NCBI GenBank assembly: GCA_004794655.1
Contig: SMMW01000555.1
Span: 2,666,001-2,730,000, forward strand
Reading direction: 5' to 3'
Source: Marisa cornuarietis
Taxonomy: Eukaryota > Mollusca > Gastropoda > Architaenioglossa > Ampullariidae
Length of the DNA stretch: 64,000 nt
Translations under genes and position numbers: made by a program
Notes under the pieces: generated by a model
The model's database searches: none
What the model saw: only the letters and a program-made list of their open reading frames with translations
Told to the model about the DNA's origin: nothing
Shown: positions 25,421-40,600 of the stretch, piece by piece
Numbering within the stretch: position 1 is the first letter of the stretch
Layout: every line of letters begins with the position of its first letter

Positions 25421-28400
25421 AGAGAGAAAGAAAGAACTCCCCAAGATTCCATCGGATCCGGGTACATCAAAAGACTTGATTAAAATCTGTCCAGTTTTTT
25501 TTCTTATCCGCTTGAAGGAACACCACTGTGTTGTCGAGAAGGGGAAAATAATTCAGTGCGTATATCATAAAAGCAAATCACACACATTACTCTGAGCTTG
25601 ATCCGCATAATCTGAGACCCCTTCCATAAAGCGCCTCTGAAGAAAATAGAGCCCGCACCTCCCCCTTTCCCCCTAAAAAAAAAAAAGAAACAATTCTAAA
25701 GGTAGAAGCCAAAAGGGTCAGAGAAGATAACCGAGGCGGACGTTTAAAACGTGAATACCATCTATTCAACTCAGTCTTTTGAAGTGTGGACATCGGCGGT
25801 AAGGTTACACTATTGCAGACCTTTGAGGTCTTTCTCATGCTGATGAAGTAAGTTCTCTCCGTACAGACAGCGACTTGGTGAAGAGGACCTCTCTACGGAG
25901 AGAGAAAAAGCAAAGTCTGTATGGTCAGGAGGATCCGTCATCTGTGTGTGGGTGTGTGGGCGGGTGGGCGGGTGGTGGTGATGCTAGTGGTAGGGGTGGG
26001 GCAGCCAGGGGGTGTGTCACTTTACAAACCTTTGTGTAATGTCTTTCTTTCTTTCTTTTTGCGCGTGTTTCTTAATCTATATTTTCATAATTCTCTTCCT
26101 CTGTACAGACATTTTGCCTCTTGAAAATAATTCAGAGACTGAGACAAGAAAACAAGGTTTAATGCATGATTGCACTTCTCAAACAAAGACTGTAAGAATT
26201 TAGTACACTTTTGTATGTTTAGTAACCATGTGTCGACTATGTCGATGTATTTAAGAATGTTTACATTCACTTGTTGATTGACCCTGCTTAACCCGGCTGA
26301 CCGTGATTATTATTACGGTTATTATGAAGATTTATATTTATTTGCGTTGAGACATCGGATCTTTTTCTGAGACAACCTGCCTGTAGAACCTGACTTATTT
26401 AGCACTTAAACAAGTGAAACCAATTAGAAGCAGGAACCGTTTTTTTTTTAAGATGTAAATATTTCATGTTCAGGTTGGTTTCTACAACTACATTCCTGTT
26501 CTGAAAAATACTGCAGGTCTTCCAGGTTGATAAGATCCCTAAAATCTATCACCTGGATGAAAATCGCTGGACGAAAGACACCTTATTATCCAAACTACAA
26601 TTATAATAAGTCGTAATTTATATCCTATTGATTAGACACTTTATGTCATCCAAATGAAAAAAATATTCTAAAATAAATGATTAACGAGTCTCTCCGTGAT
26701 TCTCTAACAGACTTATTACGAATGTACAAAAAGAAGATCACTTCTATGCCCTGGTGTGATATAAGATGACCTGAGTTGACCTGAAATAACCTTGACCTGC
26801 ATAGTGGAACGCAGTGCACATTTTAGCCTCATCATCATTGCTGCGGTCCTATTCAAATGGTCGCACGACATCAAACCAAATGTTGGCAACACTTAGAATT
26901 TATTTCAAGCCCGTCTGCATCTTCAGCGAGGCAACCGGCGGAGGTCAAGTGTTTATGTGGCAAGCAGATGCCGACAGAGTCTCAAGAACAGCCGAGCTAA
27001 GTTTAACCCTCTATAAAGAAGGCTTTGATCTAAATAATAAAGGCGATTCATTTTAACACATTCCAATCTAATGTTTCGCAGAATTTTCTCCAAAATACCT
27101 TCTCTTACCTTATTTGAATTGCCGCGCTTATATTTTTAACTTCTATAATTCTCAAGGCCAGGGATTTTTATTATCTCGATAAAACTGATTGAGTTGAAAA
27201 GGAAGATTGGAAGAACATACAGGAGGTTGAGAGCAAAATTTCGTCGTGCAATTTTCGCATTACAAAGGGTAGGCGGGTGCAGGCAACAACACAGTGTTGA
27301 GAAAACAAAAAAAAAAACAAGTAGACTCGTTCGGTTTGCTCAACTACACAAATCTTCGTAACAAGGCAGACAGCCCCGCCCACTCCACCATCTACGCAAA
27401 AGTATCACTAACATGGGAATTTCCCACTGGAGTTTTGCCAGGGGGACCCTACTCCCTCACTTCTGACCTGGCGAGGCTGCTGTTGAAATGCACGACTATG
27501 ATTTCATTGTTATAACGAGGTCGACCCAGCATCAGACCGGACAAGTTTGTTTGCTCGGAAATAGTTTGTGACGACGACATCGTTGTAGTATGAGGGTCTT
27601 GTGCAGATGAAGCCAACATCATATTACTTTCCAAAAATGTCTGCTATGTTTGTTTGGCTGGCTGCATGAATCGTAGGTTCCTCGGTGAGCAAACTGATGG
27701 ATAGATGAATGACTGGTCAGTTTTGTGCAAACATTTTTAACATCGGTTTCTTTGTGTGTAAGCCCTGCACACACCGTCTTGTAGCTTAATCTTCAACAAT
27801 GTAAACATGTAAATAAGTAAGTATACCTGGATGAAATGGTGGGTGCAATTTGAAATAGAAAAACCACGTCATTATTAAAGTCAAAATAGAAATTATCTAT
27901 CACTTTGCAAACAAGCTTCAGACTCGTCGACATTACACTTTTTTTGACATCCTTACTTTGATAAAAGGATACCTTTTTCTTGCATGAATTATTCCATCAA
28001 TGCACCATAAAACCTTCTAGAAAGCTCTACACTTGAAACAAAGACTAAAGGAAGAAAGTTGACAGCAATAAGAAACGGATCGGAAAAAAGAGGAACTAAA
28101 GCTCCAAATAAATGAATATATAAATGATTTTTTTTCAAATAAATGACCTCACGTTCCTGAAACTTTTTTCTATACTCGATGATGCTGACTCAGTCAGTAT
28201 TCGGGTGAAGACCCCAGACAACCGGAGGTCCGTGCTTAGTAAAGAAGATCTCGTCTTCTAGACCTGGCGGCAGGGGTGCAGGGCTGCTTATCACCGGACC
28301 AAAAGAACTCTTTTCATAAAAGAACCCCTGTATACACAGACACTTCAAAATCCTTTTACATTCCATCCCTTCTGCTCAGGTATTATACTGGACCGGAAGT

Positions 28401-30154
28401 GCAGTGCATCTCAAAAAAAAGAGAAAAAAAAATGATTACGTCTATTAAAGATTAACGTTGGCGTTCGTCTTTGAAGGTGTTTGCTAATGTTCATACCTAA
28501 CTTCAATAAAGTTTTTTTTTACGAGTCTGGGGCATCGAACGGAGTAGGCAGTCATTCGCCATCTCGGGACAAAAAAGGAGAAAGAAGTCTCCAATGACAA
28601 TACCGTCCCATTGCTACGGCTGTTGTGGCGGTCGTCGCCAACAGCGCCACTTGTAAGTCAAACGCCGGAAAAGCTCCCGACATGTCTGCACCTCAAACGA
28701 CCGCAGCAGACGACATCAACCTCGTGCTGTTGTTCCCACTGCCGTCTGTTACAGCTGCATTCAGTTAGGGTTTAGTTCTCCTACCGCAGGGGAAAAATAG
28801 CGACTGCATTTTGAAGCGAGGAGGCCTGCTGCGGACAAACCCGGATTTTGGCAGCGATTCGCATCTCACCACAATATGGACTCACAGCCGACCGTCTGCA
28901 CCGGGGCGACTGTAGGCGCCTGATAATGTGGGATCTATTGTTGTATATAACATAGGGCTCCACAGTCAAAACAACATTTCCTGCATCACATAAAAAGAGT
29001 GCTTGCGGCAATACCGCTAAAGACCGCATATTGCTTTGTGAAACGGTACTTAGCAAAAATGATTTGAGGCTAGGCCAGGGCCTTTTTACAACACGAACAA
29101 AAATCTCCCACCAAAACACCAAGTAAAAGTTCAAGATTTTACAGCCTCTGAAGTATAAAGAAGTGCTTATTAAATAATATTAACAACAACATAACAGCTG
29201 TTAAACTATTTTATAGGTTAAGTTAGTTTGGAGCTCTCGTGGAAGTGTAATGTCAAAAAATTTTTTCAATTTTTTTTTTTTACAAGTGACGCTTCAAGTG
29301 CCATCAAAGTCTTTAAAGAACGAACACTTGATGATCACAGTAGACGGTGCCACCGCCATTGAAATTACTCACCCGTTCTAACTTTTGAAAATGTAAAGAT
29401 TAACAAGTACCGTGTAGAAAAGAAAGTGTACAAAGTAGTCATGGGATGGTTACTATCCTGGGGCATAGTGTGGACTAGTGTTGAAATAGCTGCCGAGGGA
29501 AAGACCCAAACAGTAGACCGTATCTCTGTTGGCGCGCGCGTGTGTTTGTCTGTCGCATATGTCTGCGTGCTTCTCCCACGCGTGTGATGTTGGAGTGTGT
29601 AAATGAGAAAGATATCCACACACCCCTCCCCCTCCCAACTCAGTATTTAAAAAAAAAAAAAACTTGGCTTCGCTTAAAATCCGAGCAGAGTGAAATATTC
29701 TTGTTCTTCAGATTATTACTTTCCACTAATAGCCATTGATCAATTAGCTGCGCTAAGTATAGCGGTAGAAAGTCTATGTTCCTGTTATCGTCCCCATTGA
29801 CGGGCTTAGCACTAAAATATGTCAAGAGGCATTTCCGATGGTGATGGACAGTCAAGTTAAATTTAACGCTTCATTAAGATGTGCCTATCATTTCCCGTTT
29901 CTTTCACGAGAGAGTTTGATCTGGTGCGATGCATTGTTACTTTCTCACTTGTCAGAAGACTTGCAAGTAAGACCCTGTTCTTAAGCTTGAAATCCATCTC
30001 CTCCACCCAAGGCCCCCCCCCCCCAAAAAAAAAGTCCCGTAAGGAACTAAATGACCCAGTAAGAACTTTTTTGTGTGTGTAATCCCGTGACGTCTCTGCT
30101 AAGTAAACCCTATCTGCCACGCCAAATGTGACCTTGTGACCTTACCTCGCCCCC

Positions 30155-30481
30155 GTGGTTTCCATATATGGACATCCTACTACGCCCGCTTGGCGCGCTG
30201 CGCCGGGAACTCGACAGGATGAATGGGCGCAAAAAGATATCACCGCATTAATCTGGGGGGACACCCAACCTACACTATGTCGCGACGGCCAGTGCTGGCA
30301 CTATGTTGTTTGCGCTTATGTGTATCCCTCCGCTAACTTGTTTAGAATCATGACAGCCGGGATCGGAGAGGAATTGGTCTTACTCATCGACCAGATCTTT
30401 ATAACCACGGACCATGCGGTAGTCTACGTATTAAGACCAGATCAGCTCGACAACTTACGAGCTCTTGTACCTCGAGAGTGA
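30155..30481 (+). other. CpG-rich open frame of unknown origin
   Basis: An open frame of 109 codons without an ATG at its start. The first in-frame ATG is near 30350 and leaves about 43 codons. The block is about 50% GC with abundant CpG, unlike its AT-rich neighbours. No domain is recognised. Visible words are WGDTQPTLCRDGQCW and RPDQLDNLRALVPRE. It lies about 200 bases upstream of the VWA gene's first exon, so it may be promoter-proximal CpG-rich sequence, a relic of a mobile element, or chance. Confidence 0.2.
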
Positions 30482-30562
30482 GGGCTAGCGTATCTCCAGA
30501 CTGAGACCTGCACTTTGAAGTAGAAAGTATATATATATATATTTACATTTGCTTTGTGCGGT

Positions 30563-30569
30563 TATAAAG
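30563..30569 (+). promoter_or_regulatory. Possible TATA box of the VWA gene
   Basis: TATAAAG lies 126 bases upstream of the proposed start codon at 30689. An AT repeat just before it (around 30529-30542) is an alternative. The transcription start cannot be located from sequence alone. Confidence 0.3.
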
Positions 30570-30688
30570 AACACAGAATTTGTAGTCCACCACATCTGGG
30601 GAAAGAACAGAAAGGAAAAACGCAGAAAGCAAGACACATTGAGAGAGAGAGAGAGAACATCGAGGCCAGGTGTGACTAATCCTGAACA

Positions 30689-31601
30689 ATGAAGATGCAG
30701 TGGCTACACATGACTACAGTCCTTGCCTGCTTCCTGGCAGTAAGTACAAAGTGAATTTTGTCCTTCCGCGTACTTTGTAATAACACGCGTGTAGCAGAGT
30801 TCAAGTGTTGGCAGCCTACTCGTGGTAAGAATATCGTTAGCCAACAGATGGAGATGATGTTACTACTTACAGAAGCAAATACCGGTGACGGCCGCTGCAA
30901 TAGTAGTGTTGTAGCGGCTACCAGGTGGTGGGGATGGGGGTTAATACTATAGATACAGCTTTATGGACACATAATAAACTGCTAATCTTAATCACGGGGA
31001 TTACATGACAACGACGAGAAATTGTTGGATACTGTAGCGGTAACGAGGACAAGTAATAAATTTGAAATAATAACAAATTATTTATTGTTATAATTATTTT
31101 ATTTCGAAGCATCATACTCGAATCCGGGATGTCTCTACACTCCCTCCTCCACTGAAATAAAGAATATTTAGCCGGTATCCCGCGGCTTCATGCACTGTCA
31201 AAGCACCAATCTGCGAGCTGTGGTTAATTAAACGGTTTGTCAACAGAATGCCCATATCATATTTACCAAAGCGGTCTGACCTTTTGAGTGCCAGACGAGT
31301 CATGTCAGGAACGAAAGAATTTCGCGCCACGGAGGCTGATTAATGATTCACATGACCTGGAGCTCGCACGCGCTTCGCTCGCATCCTGACGTCATATTGT
31401 CAACGGCTGCCAGGCACGAGAATGGAAGAATGGAATGATGGGAGCAGAGCCTGGCTGCCTGCCGGCTTCTCAAGCTTTGATGTCGAGTCTGAGTCAGTCT
31501 TTAGTTCTTTCAAGTACTCCACCGTTCATTCAGTCCACCAGTTAGTCTCGTGTGTGTGTGAGAGAGAGAGAGATTCTTTCAAGCACTTTGCCGTACAGTA
31601 C

Positions 31602-31655
<54 letters not shown>

Positions 31656-34600
31656 GCGTGTATTCTGTTTGCCTGTTTTTAAGTCTTTCATATGTGAGTG
31701 TCTGGGAGAAAGAAAGAGTGTGTGTATGTGATCTGATAATGAGGTCTGGATAAATAGAGTGAAACTGTATCTTTTAATGCGTCGCATACTGTCGCAGATA
31801 GCTTTATAATTTGACCGTCTGGCCGTTCCATCTCTCGAGAAATTACAAATAATTTACCTCTTATGTAACTTTACGTTCACACGAGTTATTTACCTCTTAT
31901 CCAATAACTACATCTACTTTGTAAATATCTGTTAATAATTACGCCAGGAGTAATGACTAGCCTCTTACATAATTGGTAAGTCTACACCTGACAATGATTG
32001 CATCCATGGTGACAAAGCATGTCGGGAATTTCAACTGACGGTATCTCAGCGTGAGGTATGCCTGTGATCACCAGTTTTTTCACCTACTGATATGAAACTT
32101 AAGAGCAAAGAATTCCTGTCGGGATCTTTATTGTGCAGAGCTTGTTGTCTAATGCCAGAGTTGTCCTGGAAATATATTCCCAGGCTTTAATATAGACTTA
32201 ATTGCGACTAGAAACATGCGCGATCGTTATCTCCTCCTCCCCTTTCGTTCACAAAGCAACTATGACTACAATCACACAACATCAGAGAGAAAAAGGAGAG
32301 AAACAAAAAGAGACGGACGAATATGCAGACAGAAAAAGAAACACCCGCAACGAACACTGACTGACCCACCGACATACAGACAAAGAGACCGACGAAGGAG
32401 ACAAACAAATAGAAAAACTGACAGACACACAAAAAAAGAAAGGAAGAACGAGAATCATACCTACCCACAGATCCTCTCACAATAACGCCTAAGATTTCTT
32501 TACCTTTCGATTGTCAGACATTTTGCTTAACGATGACTTGTACCTTGTCCAGTCTTCTCGCTTTGTCATCTTGTGAAAACTGTTACGCATCAGCCAGGAT
32601 ACTTTGATCGCATTCTTTGATCATAAAATATTCAGAGCTCTAACTTCTTGCTCGGATTCCAGACACATTCTTATCGCGTGTCTTAAAACATACAAATACT
32701 AGAAAGTTCTATACTACCACAAAGCTTTGTTCGGTTCAGTGAAGAAAAGGCACAAAATAAACACATGTAACAAAGAGCCGATGTCCAGTCATACTGTTTC
32801 GTAACTTTTCACTTCCTTTTGCTACATCTATCCATCTAACAAGTTTCTTCCAGAGAGCTTAGCCGTCAGCACTGAAGCCATTCCAAGAATGCTTCGTTCT
32901 ACACCAGCCGAAGGGGAACTAAATAAAAATAAACTTGACATATACCAGGCATGACTGTTTTATTGAGAAATAGCGGGCCTGTATTCGCCAGTTGCTGGAT
33001 GCTTTATCTCTTTCTCGACTATTCTTTGCAGTTAAAGAACTAGTGAGATGAAATATTTTCGAAATAATTTATATTAATATAACACAGGGTCCTAGATCTT
33101 CAGTTGGCTGAGGCCTTTATAATGTAAACGTATCCAAGCGTCGGTGTTGTTGAGGTCTTTCTGATCCTGGCGATGTTTGTAGGCATGTATCTCGAGAACG
33201 GAGGGGGTGTCTTCCCCCACATATCTAAGGGAAAAGTATCTTGAATGTATCGGTATTATTTACCCACATTTGACAAAATAATATCCTGCTTTATCGAATA
33301 ATTAGAAACAATTGTGCAGCCTAATAGACCTTTAATACAAGGCACGAGAACAGTGCGCTTTGTTAACAGAACGACAAGTCTTGCTTGTGTTGTCTATTTT
33401 TCTTTCTGCCTGCCTTTTTTTTTTTTGACTTCAGAATCAGATTTCAGGATGATTATGACCCGTGTTCACCTCAATCTCCTGTTATCTTTCTGCCCTCATT
33501 CTTTACTTCTTCTCTTCATCAGAAATAGCAGCCTCTACCTTTTCTCTCCTCTCCAAAAAAAAACAAAAACCATAATCTTTCCCGTTCTCATCTACTCCTG
33601 CTTTTCTTGTCTACCCACTGTATTTACTATACCCTTAACTTCCGTTTAAATGAAGACATCTGATTGGGCCTTTGTCCTCCAAAAAACAGGATTATCCTGT
33701 AATGAAGACATTTACTCTTCTCATTGCCTCTCCTTAAGGATGAAACCAACAATAACTTGTTTCTTCCCCTTTTATTTCTACGGTCATTTTCTTTTAGATA
33801 AAAATTGTGTAGGCGTAGACGATAAATGCATGGAAACGTCCAGAGGACAGATTTTTATCTTGGTGACATTTTTGATATATGAAAATGAGCTTGTGCCCTT
33901 CCTTTTGCTAGTTTTTTTGCGGGGGGGGGGGGGCAAGAGGATCTCGTAGTCACGTGATACCTGCTTTCTTAGAGAATGGGACCGATAAGGGAAGTAACTG
34001 ATCCGATAACTGCTACGAGAGGAATATTTTATCTCCAAATATTACTCCTGAAGAATTTTATGTATTTAGCATCTAGTAGGAGAATGTACGCCCATGATAA
34101 CTTATAACTTGATAACTTATACGGAGGAGATTTGTTTCACTGGAGAGTTATTAGCAATCACGATACTAGCGAGATCACAAACTCACTGAGTTTGAGAAAG
34201 TGTTTACATGACGCTTATGAAACACTTTGACAAACTTTGTCAACCATTGGTCCATATTGAGTTTTCAAACGGAATTCAATATGCGGGATGACGCTACAGT
34301 CCGAAGCGTTTACACGGAGATGGAAGGAGCAAACATCTGTACCCAACAATGTGCCGTGTGTCGCATCAAGATAAATTAATCCATAGAAAAAAAAAAAGAA
34401 AAATCAGACAACAGCTCAGCACGTCGATCACCTTCATAAAGCTGACGCAGATCAAAGGTTCTGGTAAGGAGGTCGGCAACCAGGCGCACTGGTCCCGCAC
34501 CTTGCGAGCTCGGGAGAAATAAAGAGGGAGCAAACCCGGACAGACAAGATGATAACACAGCATCTGTACGAAACACTTTTCTCTACGAAAGCCCCACCAG

Positions 34601-37600
34601 AGCACTGTCTTGCTGTTCGAAACTTGCTACGAAAAGAGAACCACCAGGGGACCGGTGCCTAGGTGTTTGCTCCAAAGGCGGTCTGTCGCGTGAACGGATA
34701 CCGGCTGTTAGGGGGGGGGGGGGGCGTTGGGGGGGAAAATTGACGCCGCCCACAAAATTAAGCCCAATTCAGCAGCAATTCAAATAACATGCTATATCAG
34801 TCGCAGCCCAGTTTAAAAACTCTAGCGCATCTTTTCTACTGTCCCCTCTGTCGTGAGTTCACGTTCGCATCCTGTCTCCCCTACGACTGATACCTACGGT
34901 ACCAGTGATGCGATGAGAAAAAGGAGAACATTTTTCAACCATTCCTTTCTCTCTGTTTTAGGAAGATAAAAAGAGATAAAGTAAGAGCTTTACAACACGT
35001 GTTAGTGTTATTACTAAAAGCACTCTAAAAAAATTCAAAGAACGGCGTGTGTAGTATATATTATCAGTTCGTTCTTTCGACAAAAGAAATATTACAAACC
35101 CTATTTTCGCTACCATCCTCCGTTCTCTGATTTTAGTTGTAATCGATCATCATCATTTTCCTCCATTTATCCCTAAAAACCCTTAATCGATCTGATTGTA
35201 ATAAACGTTACCTATGAGCTTAGGATGGGTCCACCCTTGGAGGTATGGGTACTGAAGCTTACTGTTTCGTTTCCTTTTTTTGTGTGTGTTTCCCTCCAGG
35301 TTCTGTCGTTTCCTCTGCTGGGTGTGTTGTGAAAACAAAGCAAAAACGAATCGGTGTCAGGCCTTATTGTTATAAAAGCACGACCTTTACTTGCGTGGGA
35401 TTTGGGGTCACAGAGGCATGCCAGCCAAGAGAATGTGAAAAGCACTGACAGTTGCGAGAGGGGCTAGGAAAGTACCTAAACATACAGGATAGACCCTGCA
35501 CGTGCTGTAGCAGAAAAGGCTGAAACCCCCACAGCCATCCTGCTACTCGTCATGTCTTGTAATCCAACATGGAACAGGAACAGATTCAGGAACATACCCC
35601 CTCAGTTTTGAAATTTAAATATGGAAGCAGTTTAAGAAACAACGCAAACGAAGCAGCATTAATAGTTTACGTAAAAGCGAAAATATTTTAGATTCAAAAC
35701 CACTGAGACAGGCATACAAACAATGAGATGAAGGCCAGTCGACTTCAATAAAACCAGAGTCAATCCATTAGTTCCGGATCAGTGGGTGCACCTAACTGAG
35801 CATGTGCGTGTTTGCGATCACGCGAATTTTTATTTTGGACCTGGTTGTCTTTATAAAAAAAAAGTAAAACCAACTTCTGCCCATGTGTGTGTTTTGCGTT
35901 CACCCATATTCTTATTTTGGCATTTATCATTAAAAAAATTTAAGCAGCTTTTCTGAAAAAAATTGAGCCAAATAGTCACAAAAATAAAAGCGGCTTCGAA
36001 ACCTGCACAACTTTGTCTGAAAAAGTAGAGAAATTTAACTTCAATTGTTTAACTCTTTGATCACAAAAATCAAGTTTAATATCTAATTGGAACCAGTGAT
36101 CCTAACCTTTCATTAAATACTTTGAATATATAAAATGCTTTCACATGACTTTATCCATGCTCTTTATTTTTGTTTCAGACTTTCATCAGACAATCCCAAG
36201 GTAAGAAGATTTGCTTCTTCCAGGCTAATTTTATTGCGAAGTACATGTGTAGTGTAGCAGGTCACCACGTGACTACTCACACACACAACCTGTCTACGAG
36301 TTTGCACGAGCGTATTGTTTTTCACGTGGATTGACATTAAGTTAAGTAAGAAGTGACCTCGTTTACACCCACACTGAGTAAAGTAAATACAGAAAAGGTA
36401 TTGTGAGAGGGTTCAATGGCCCTTTAAGTGCACCATCCTATTTTGCGAAGTCGACACTGCACCGGTTGACCCTATCGTCACCCCGTTTTTCCAGTATCAT
36501 ATTACACGGGGATTAGTTTTGACATTGTCCCCATCCCTCACCTGTAATGTACTTCCTCGTGGCTACCCTGTGTTACATGGCCCCATTCTTGTCTTGTACA
36601 GGTGGCACTGAATGCCAGGAGAAAGTCGCAGACGTTGTCTTTCTTCTGGACTCATCAGTTAGTCTCTGGCTGAGGGAGTTTGGAGCCCAGCTGGCCTTTG
36701 TTCAGGATATCGTTCACTCCTTCACCATCGGACCGAACAACATCCGCGTGGGCGTCGTCACTTTCAGGTATGAGCCATGCTCTGACCTTAGGTGTAGGTG
36801 TTCACTATATAGTAAATATGACCTGCATTATAATTATGATCTGTTTCCGTAAGTCTCTCTCGTTTTCAACTCTCCCTATGTTCACATCAATGTTTCACGA
36901 TCTTATTCGTGAATTACGACATGTTTGTGTTCATAAAATATTCCTCTGTGCCATGGAAGCAGTTTGGTGGTCCAACGGTTATCGCCTATTACCAATAAGG
37001 TAAGGACTTGCTGTCCTGGGTTCAGATTTCGTCTCGTGCAGAATGTTCTTTCTCTGCTTGTGGCATCTGGTTACAAGGCTAGCTGTTTTGCCTTGATGTA
37101 GCCTTAGTTCCTGGCTTGGCATAAAACACTAATTGGCTTCTCTCCTGTACCACGGTACAGGGTGGATATCAAGGGTGGAGCAGAGATATCGAGTGAATAC
37201 TTGATTTTTGAAAGTGATTAGTGATATGTCACGTGCATGTATTTTACACTCGTCATAAACTGCTCGCGCAGCTCGGACGTCAGGCTGGACATTCGGCTGA
37301 ACCAATACATGGACAAGAAGGACCTGCGGCTCGCTATCAGCAGGATCACCCGAATGGAGAGTGGCACGCGCACGGGGGATGCTATTCATTTCGTCCACAC
37401 GTCTATGTTTCAGGTGAGACATAAAGACTTCTCATCATCAGTTCTGCTACCCCCACTTTCTCACTATCTTATCTAATTCAACTTCTACATCTGTCCGCAG
37501 CTCTCTCCTACTCTTTTTGTCCTTCTGTCCAACCTGCTCCCACCTCAATTTTCACGTCTCTGTACACATCTGCCGCTAGTTCTTATCTTCATCAGAAATA

Positions 37601-40600
37601 GCAGCCTCTCCCCTTGACTCCTTTTCTATTCTCCTTCCGGACTCTAATCAAGTACGTTAAAAATGTGAACGGTAGAAATTTTACAGCAAACGAGAAAAGG
37701 GAAAGCTACAGATGATATGGAATAACAGAGATTGAACCTTATGGCTTAAACCTCTAGATAAGTGTGTTGATGGCGAATCACAAAGAAGTTCCAACAAGTT
37801 GATGCTGAATGGGCAATTTGCGCCCACCGAAATTATCTTTCCTGATTCTGAGAACGGAAAGGGGGCGAGCATTTCCAAAAGTATGGAGATGTCAGCGAGA
37901 ATTGTAGGGAGTTGGAAGCCTAGGAATTCTCAGTGTAGTTAGTCAGAGAACTGTAATGAGTTAGAAGTGTAATGAGTTAGAAGTGTTAGAAACTAACCTA
38001 TTTAGAGACACATCAGTGTAAGATCCAAGTTTCTGGGTGAAGAAAAAAAATGAAACATCCGCCGAGCCCTCACTGATGGATTCAGGATGGTAGATCTAGG
38101 TTTTTGAGTCGCACGCAAAGTCCTGTCTGTATGTATTAAATATGCGGGTATCTTTTAGCGCAGTCCCTTTCAGGAAAATAAAGCAGAAGTGTTTGTTGGT
38201 TCTTACGGAATAATTTTTTTTTTCCCTTTAAATTTACTAAGTTTTCTTTCGGTCTTTTCTTGGAGTGGGGAATGGTATATGTTTCCGTTACGATGGATTG
38301 TCTTTTTTCTCCTCCTACAATGTCGGCAGAGAGCATGGGAGGAGAGAACACCATCTAAACTCCACCTGACAGTCATTGCTCTCAATGATTCTCCTCAAAA
38401 GGACAAACCTTTACCCCTGCGTTTTCCCCTTACTAAGATGTATTTTTACTACACCTATTCTTGCAATCACATTTCCAGATCTTCTACCCTTTTTTCTTCT
38501 CGTTGTTGCTGATGAAGACATTGTCGTTATTCGTTTTCTTCTTTTTTTGGTCAGTTACTTACTCGACAAAAACTTTTTATGTAAGATATTTTTTTCTATG
38601 GAACATCCCATGCAATCCCATGCCAGTGAGAAGCGTTAGAGTCCCACTTGAAACAGTAAATCACTGCTTTTGTTCCGCAGCTTTAATGTCTCTCTTTCTG
38701 TGAAAGTTAATTTGTGTCTTTACATAATCAGTCAACCAGTCAATATGAACTTAATGAAAAGGTCTATTGATGCCTTGATAGATATGGGTTAATAGTTTTT
38801 TTTGGTCTTCATCCTATAGTTCTCTGTTTAAAGCACACTCTCTATGCTGTCCCTATATCCTTTTCCCACCCCAACCATTGCTACTACACACATTTCGCTG
38901 TGAGCTCGGCGCAAGCTTTCAGCTTCGTTAAAAATTGTCTGTCTCTGAAGGCACTGTCTTTCAGCTTTGTTGTAACTCTGTTCCTATTCATGCATGCCAT
39001 GCTCCCTCTCTCTTTCAGCCGGAGAACGGTGGGCGTCGGTGGGCGGCTCACATTTTGGTGTTGATCACTGACGGCTACTCCTACGATCCCATCAAGACTC
39101 AGCGCGAGGCGGCCGTAGCCAGGGAAAAGGGCATCGAGATCTTTGCCATCGGGGTCAAGGAGGCTGCCTTTGAAGGCCACACCGAGCTGAACGGAATCGC
39201 CAGCGAGCCGAAGGACATGCACGTCTTCAACGTGGACCAGTATGAGAAGCTGTACAACATCGAGCAGGCTGTGTCGTCAAGAGCGTGTCAACACCGTGAG
39301 TGACTTTTACGCACTTTTATGTTTATTTTAGTCACTTTGTATGTTTGTTTGTCTGTGGAGTTTGTAACCGATTTTTCACCCACTTCTCATCGTCACAGAG
39401 TTTCTTATTTCTGGTGACAATGCAATATTAAATCATTTCCAGCAGTTCCCAAGTAGTAAAATAATTATTTTAAATTTTTTAAATTTTGTATGATAAGTCA
39501 AGAGCAATTATCTCAATTTACAGACTCTGTGTAATCGTAAGTAAGCTGATAATTATTTTTAACCTGCCCAATGTGCATACAGAAAAACCCGACATATGAC
39601 GATTTCGTGTGTTTTTTTCTATGTTTGTTGATTCATAAATAATAATAATAATAATAACAACAATAATAATATAAATGTGCGTAGGTACATCACCGCCAGT
39701 TCTGTAATCTTCGAAGAATTAAGGATCACTAAGTTGTCAGGAAAATTCATAGAACAAGAAGCAAAATAATAACACTTCTCGTGAAAGTGGAAGTCAAAGT
39801 CGTGTACACGTACAAATCATAATTTTTTTAAGCGGAAAATGTAGCGAAGAACCACATGGCCTATAGATGAGCAAACGAAAAGATTGTGTGGTACTTAGAT
39901 AAGAAACAAAAATTTAGAAGAATTGAAAACTTGTAATTCTGTCAAGCCTCTGTAATTCTCTACACAAAATAAATAGACGCTTTTGTATCCTTCTTTGTAC
40001 ACATATCAATCCGCTGAGTGTGACTGGTTAAATTCGCTAAAGTTAAAAGGGCAAAAACAAATTTACAAGTATTTAATTGCGTGTTTTTGTTGACAGATCG
40101 TACGGTAACTGTAAAGGGTTCTGTGGCCAGCCTGTCCTTAGAAGCAGCGCACTGTAAATGTTCCTCGTCTTAATGTACCGTCTAAATTTTTCTCCAAAGG
40201 TCCAAACCAAAGTTAACACAATACTTTCTGATTAATCTTGATCATTTCTTTGTGTAGGTAATGCATAAGAGGATTTTTTTTTCTTGAGTTCTTGGTGTTT
40301 ATTTTCTAATACTTAGACTTCAATAATGAGACTTGGTCGTTAAGTTTTATTCATATCCTAAGTTTTCGCTTCAATTTTCTTTTAGAAGGAAACTGGACTC
40401 GACCAAGCACAGACGACGAGGAACAAGACAATCCGAAGACAACGGCCGAAAAACGTAAGTATTTGGTCTTCGATGATTTATGGATCACACAATGCAGCTC
40501 CAGTTACAAAGTGGTGCTGGTAATTAACTTGGTTGCTTATAGTTGTAATGAGTATAATTTTTGTCCTTTCTGTCTGCTGATGAGCTCTTTTCGTTGCATT

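Larger units (their letters stand above)
20396..30154. other. Long mostly non-coding region
   Basis: Contains microsatellites and one SINE (listed separately). A 65-codon glutamine-rich frame at 23021-23218 comes from CAG/CAA-rich sequence. Two minus-strand frames (27634-27449 and 29134-28781) begin with TTG and show no domain. No gene can be supported here. Confidence 0.4.

Noticed and set aside
28781..29134. 117-codon minus-strand frame
   Set aside because: It starts with TTG and has no ATG-proximal context, no domain and no splice sites that give it partners.
32216..32485. 90-codon basic frame rich in Arg, Lys and Thr, with an opposing frame
   Set aside because: It comes from purine-rich ACAGACAAAGAGAC-like low-complexity sequence.
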